Of a stretch of 7,255 nucleotides of DNA, positions 6,203 to 7,255 are shown one piece after another; position 1 is the first letter of the stretch, and every line of letters starts with the position of its first letter. The stretch spans positions 1 through 7,255 of the forward strand of contig USAX01000095.1 in assembly GCA_900552705.1 (NCBI GenBank), written 5' to 3'. A program made the translations under genes and the position numbers. Source of the stretch: an uncultured Collinsella sp. (GTDB taxonomy: Bacteria > Actinomycetota > Coriobacteriia > Coriobacteriales > Coriobacteriaceae). The notes below the pieces were generated by a model. That model did not search any database, was not told where the DNA came from, and was given only the letters and a program-made list of their open reading frames with translations.

Positions 6203-6961
6203 CTAGCTTAGTTCGTCGGCTACTTGGTGCTCGTAGAAGGCTTCGACTACGGCGTTAAAGTCGCGGGCGAAGTTTTCCATGGTTCCGCGCCAGGTGGCGA
6301 GTCCCGGCTTTCCCTGGCCAACATAGGCAGTTTGGATACCGCAGGCGGGACTGGGGAAGTCGCGCTTGGGGTCGTTGCCTACCATAAGGACCTCGTGCGG
6401 CTCGAGCCCCATTGCCTGCAGCTGCTCGAGGTAATAGGTGGCATCGGGCTTGCAGCGGGTGGCATTTCCCATGTGCGTCACGAGCTCAAAGGGGGCGTCG
6501 GCCAGGTCGCCCCAGCCCATACGGCACTCAATAGCCCCCTGGGGAAAGCTGGGGTTGGTGAAGAGCGCACAGCGCAGCCCTGCGTCCTGTACGGCCTGGA
6601 GTGCGGCGTGTGCGCCCGGCATGGCATGGGCGTTGATGACGTCGTCATTCTTGTACGGAAGAATCTCACGGTCGTAGTAGGTAAACGCCTCGTAGATGAG
6701 GGGGTCGGAGATGCATATGCCACACCTGCGCTCGACCTCGGTCTGGTAAAACTCAAGATTGGTGCGATTGTCCGCACCGCTGCGGCGATTGGCGTTGAGA
6801 TCGACTAGGATAGTGCCCAGGCGCGCCATCGTACCGCCGCGGCTGCGACGTCCGATGTTCGCGAGCATCGAAGAGACATCCTTAAAATAGCGAAGGATGA
6901 ATGCGTTGAGGTTGATGCTAAGAAGCGTCTCGTCCATATCGAAAACGACTGCTTTGAGCAC
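6203..6961 (-). CDS. HAD family hydrolase
   Basis: This 252-aa haloacid dehalogenase-superfamily protein is probably a cytoplasmic phosphatase with a helical cap (subfamily I, as in phosphoglycolate-phosphatase-like enzymes). Motif I is DMDET at 8-12 with nucleophile Asp8 and Asp10. The alpha-helical cap spans about 15-110. Motif II is FTNPS (134-138, Thr135), motif III is Lys171 in CKPD, and motif IV is GNDPKRD (195-201). The start is GTG at 6959-6961, not ATG. It is supported by GAGAAAGG just upstream and by the motif I position. The gene converges with the DeoR gene. It is unrelated in cap type to the HAD protein at 462-1304, so the two are not recent duplicates. The substrate is unknown. 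Confidence 0.9.
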   Translation of the reverse strand: MLKAVVFDMDETLLSINLNAFILRYFKDVSSMLANIGRRSRGGTMARLGTILVDLNANRRSGADNRTNLEFYQTEVERRCGICISDPLIYEAFTYYDREILPYKNDDVINAHAMPGAHAALQAVQDAGLRCALFTNPSFPQGAIECRMGWGDLADAPFELVTHMGNATRCKPDATYYLEQLQAMGLEPHEVLMVGNDPKRDFPSPACGIQTAYVGQGKPGLATWRGTMENFARDFNAVVEAFYEHQVADELS

Positions 6962-7255
6962 GCGGGCGCCTTTCTCGAAAAATCGTTCCAGAATCGTATG
7001 TCTGGGATACTTTACCCCAAAGCCGTATATCTAACTGTTTATCGTCAACTTGTGGAGACAGCCGTCCATAAGATTGCGAAAAAGTCTCCATACGGGTAAA
7101 AAATCGCAGTTCACGCTTGAAATCGAAGTGATTTCCCCGTAACCTATACGAACGTGATTGCATAAGCGTCACATTAGTATCTGTCGGCTCCCGAGTGTTC
7201 CTAAACGTTGTGTGCTTGTCGCACCCTTCTGTAGGTCCTAGCAATCGGGGCCCCG
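6962..7255. other. Non-coding region upstream of HAD gene
   Basis: This 294-bp stretch has lower GC than the genes, and I find no convincing gene in it. The minus-strand frame that is open across it overlaps the HAD gene out of frame and has no family resemblance. It should contain the promoter of the HAD gene. A near-consensus minus-strand -35, TTGACG, is at 7048-7043, but it lacks a matching -10. A perfect 7-bp inverted repeat, TGGAGAC/GTCTCCA (7053-7059 and 7084-7090), is separated by 24 bp. The region may also hold the promoter of a gene beyond the right edge. Confidence 0.45.
7117..7145 (+). promoter_or_regulatory. Possible rightward promoter
   Basis: TTGAAA (7117-7122) and TAACCT (7140-7145) are separated by exactly 17 bp on the plus strand. 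This would fire out of the window to the right. The -10 is a modest match. No gene start follows within the remaining 110 bp. Confidence 0.25.

Noticed and set aside
6918..7244. 108-codon minus-strand frame at the right end
   Set aside because: It overlaps the HAD gene in another frame, has no ribosome binding site, and its composition looks random.
1..7255. CRISPR array, tRNA, rRNA, IS element or defence system
   Set aside because: I saw no regularly spaced repeats, cloverleaf sequences, transposase motifs or defence-protein motifs on either strand.

Overview
The window looks like chromosomal DNA from a high-GC, Gram-positive gut bacterium, most likely a Coriobacteriia member such as Collinsella. 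This rests on base composition, codon use, the style of the TrpRS, PTS and DeoR proteins, and a TagO/WecA-type gene. It is recognition by eye, not a database match.

Layout. Positions 1-159 hold the C-terminal end of an MFS transporter (+), followed by a strong hairpin terminator (184-220). Next is a 302-bp gap between convergent genes. It contains an imperfect hairpin and a striking pair of tandem 16-bp palindromes (317-332, 334-349) that look like operators but have no gene to serve. On the minus strand come a Cof-type HAD phosphatase (462-1304), a terminator (1386-1417), trpS (1464-2513) and the C-terminal 131 codons of a WecA/TagO-like glycosyl-1-phosphate transferase (2603-2998).

At about 2995-3003 that gene is cut off and meets, head to head, a plus-strand sugar isomerase that has lost its N-terminus. 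The isomerase (2999-3853) runs in frame, through a run of six G, into a glucose/beta-glucoside-family PTS EIIBC (3854-5227), which ends at a strong terminator (5284-5319). A DeoR-family regulator follows (5379-6082), but one base is missing near its start, so its first eight codons are out of frame with the rest. A second HAD hydrolase lies on the minus strand (6203-6961, GTG start). The last 294 bp appear to be non-coding.

The isomerase, EIIBC and DeoR genes form a recognisable carbohydrate-uptake module. EIIBC would import and phosphorylate a sugar, the TIM-barrel isomerase would act on a sugar or sugar phosphate, and DeoR would sense a phosphorylated intermediate. The substrate cannot be read from the sequence. 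This module carries three defects: a lost 5' end, loss of the stop between two genes, and a frameshift. They point to a decaying or rearranged locus, or to assembly and base-call errors. I see no convincing new biological system. The most notable signals are the rearrangement junction, the frame anomalies and the orphan operator cluster.
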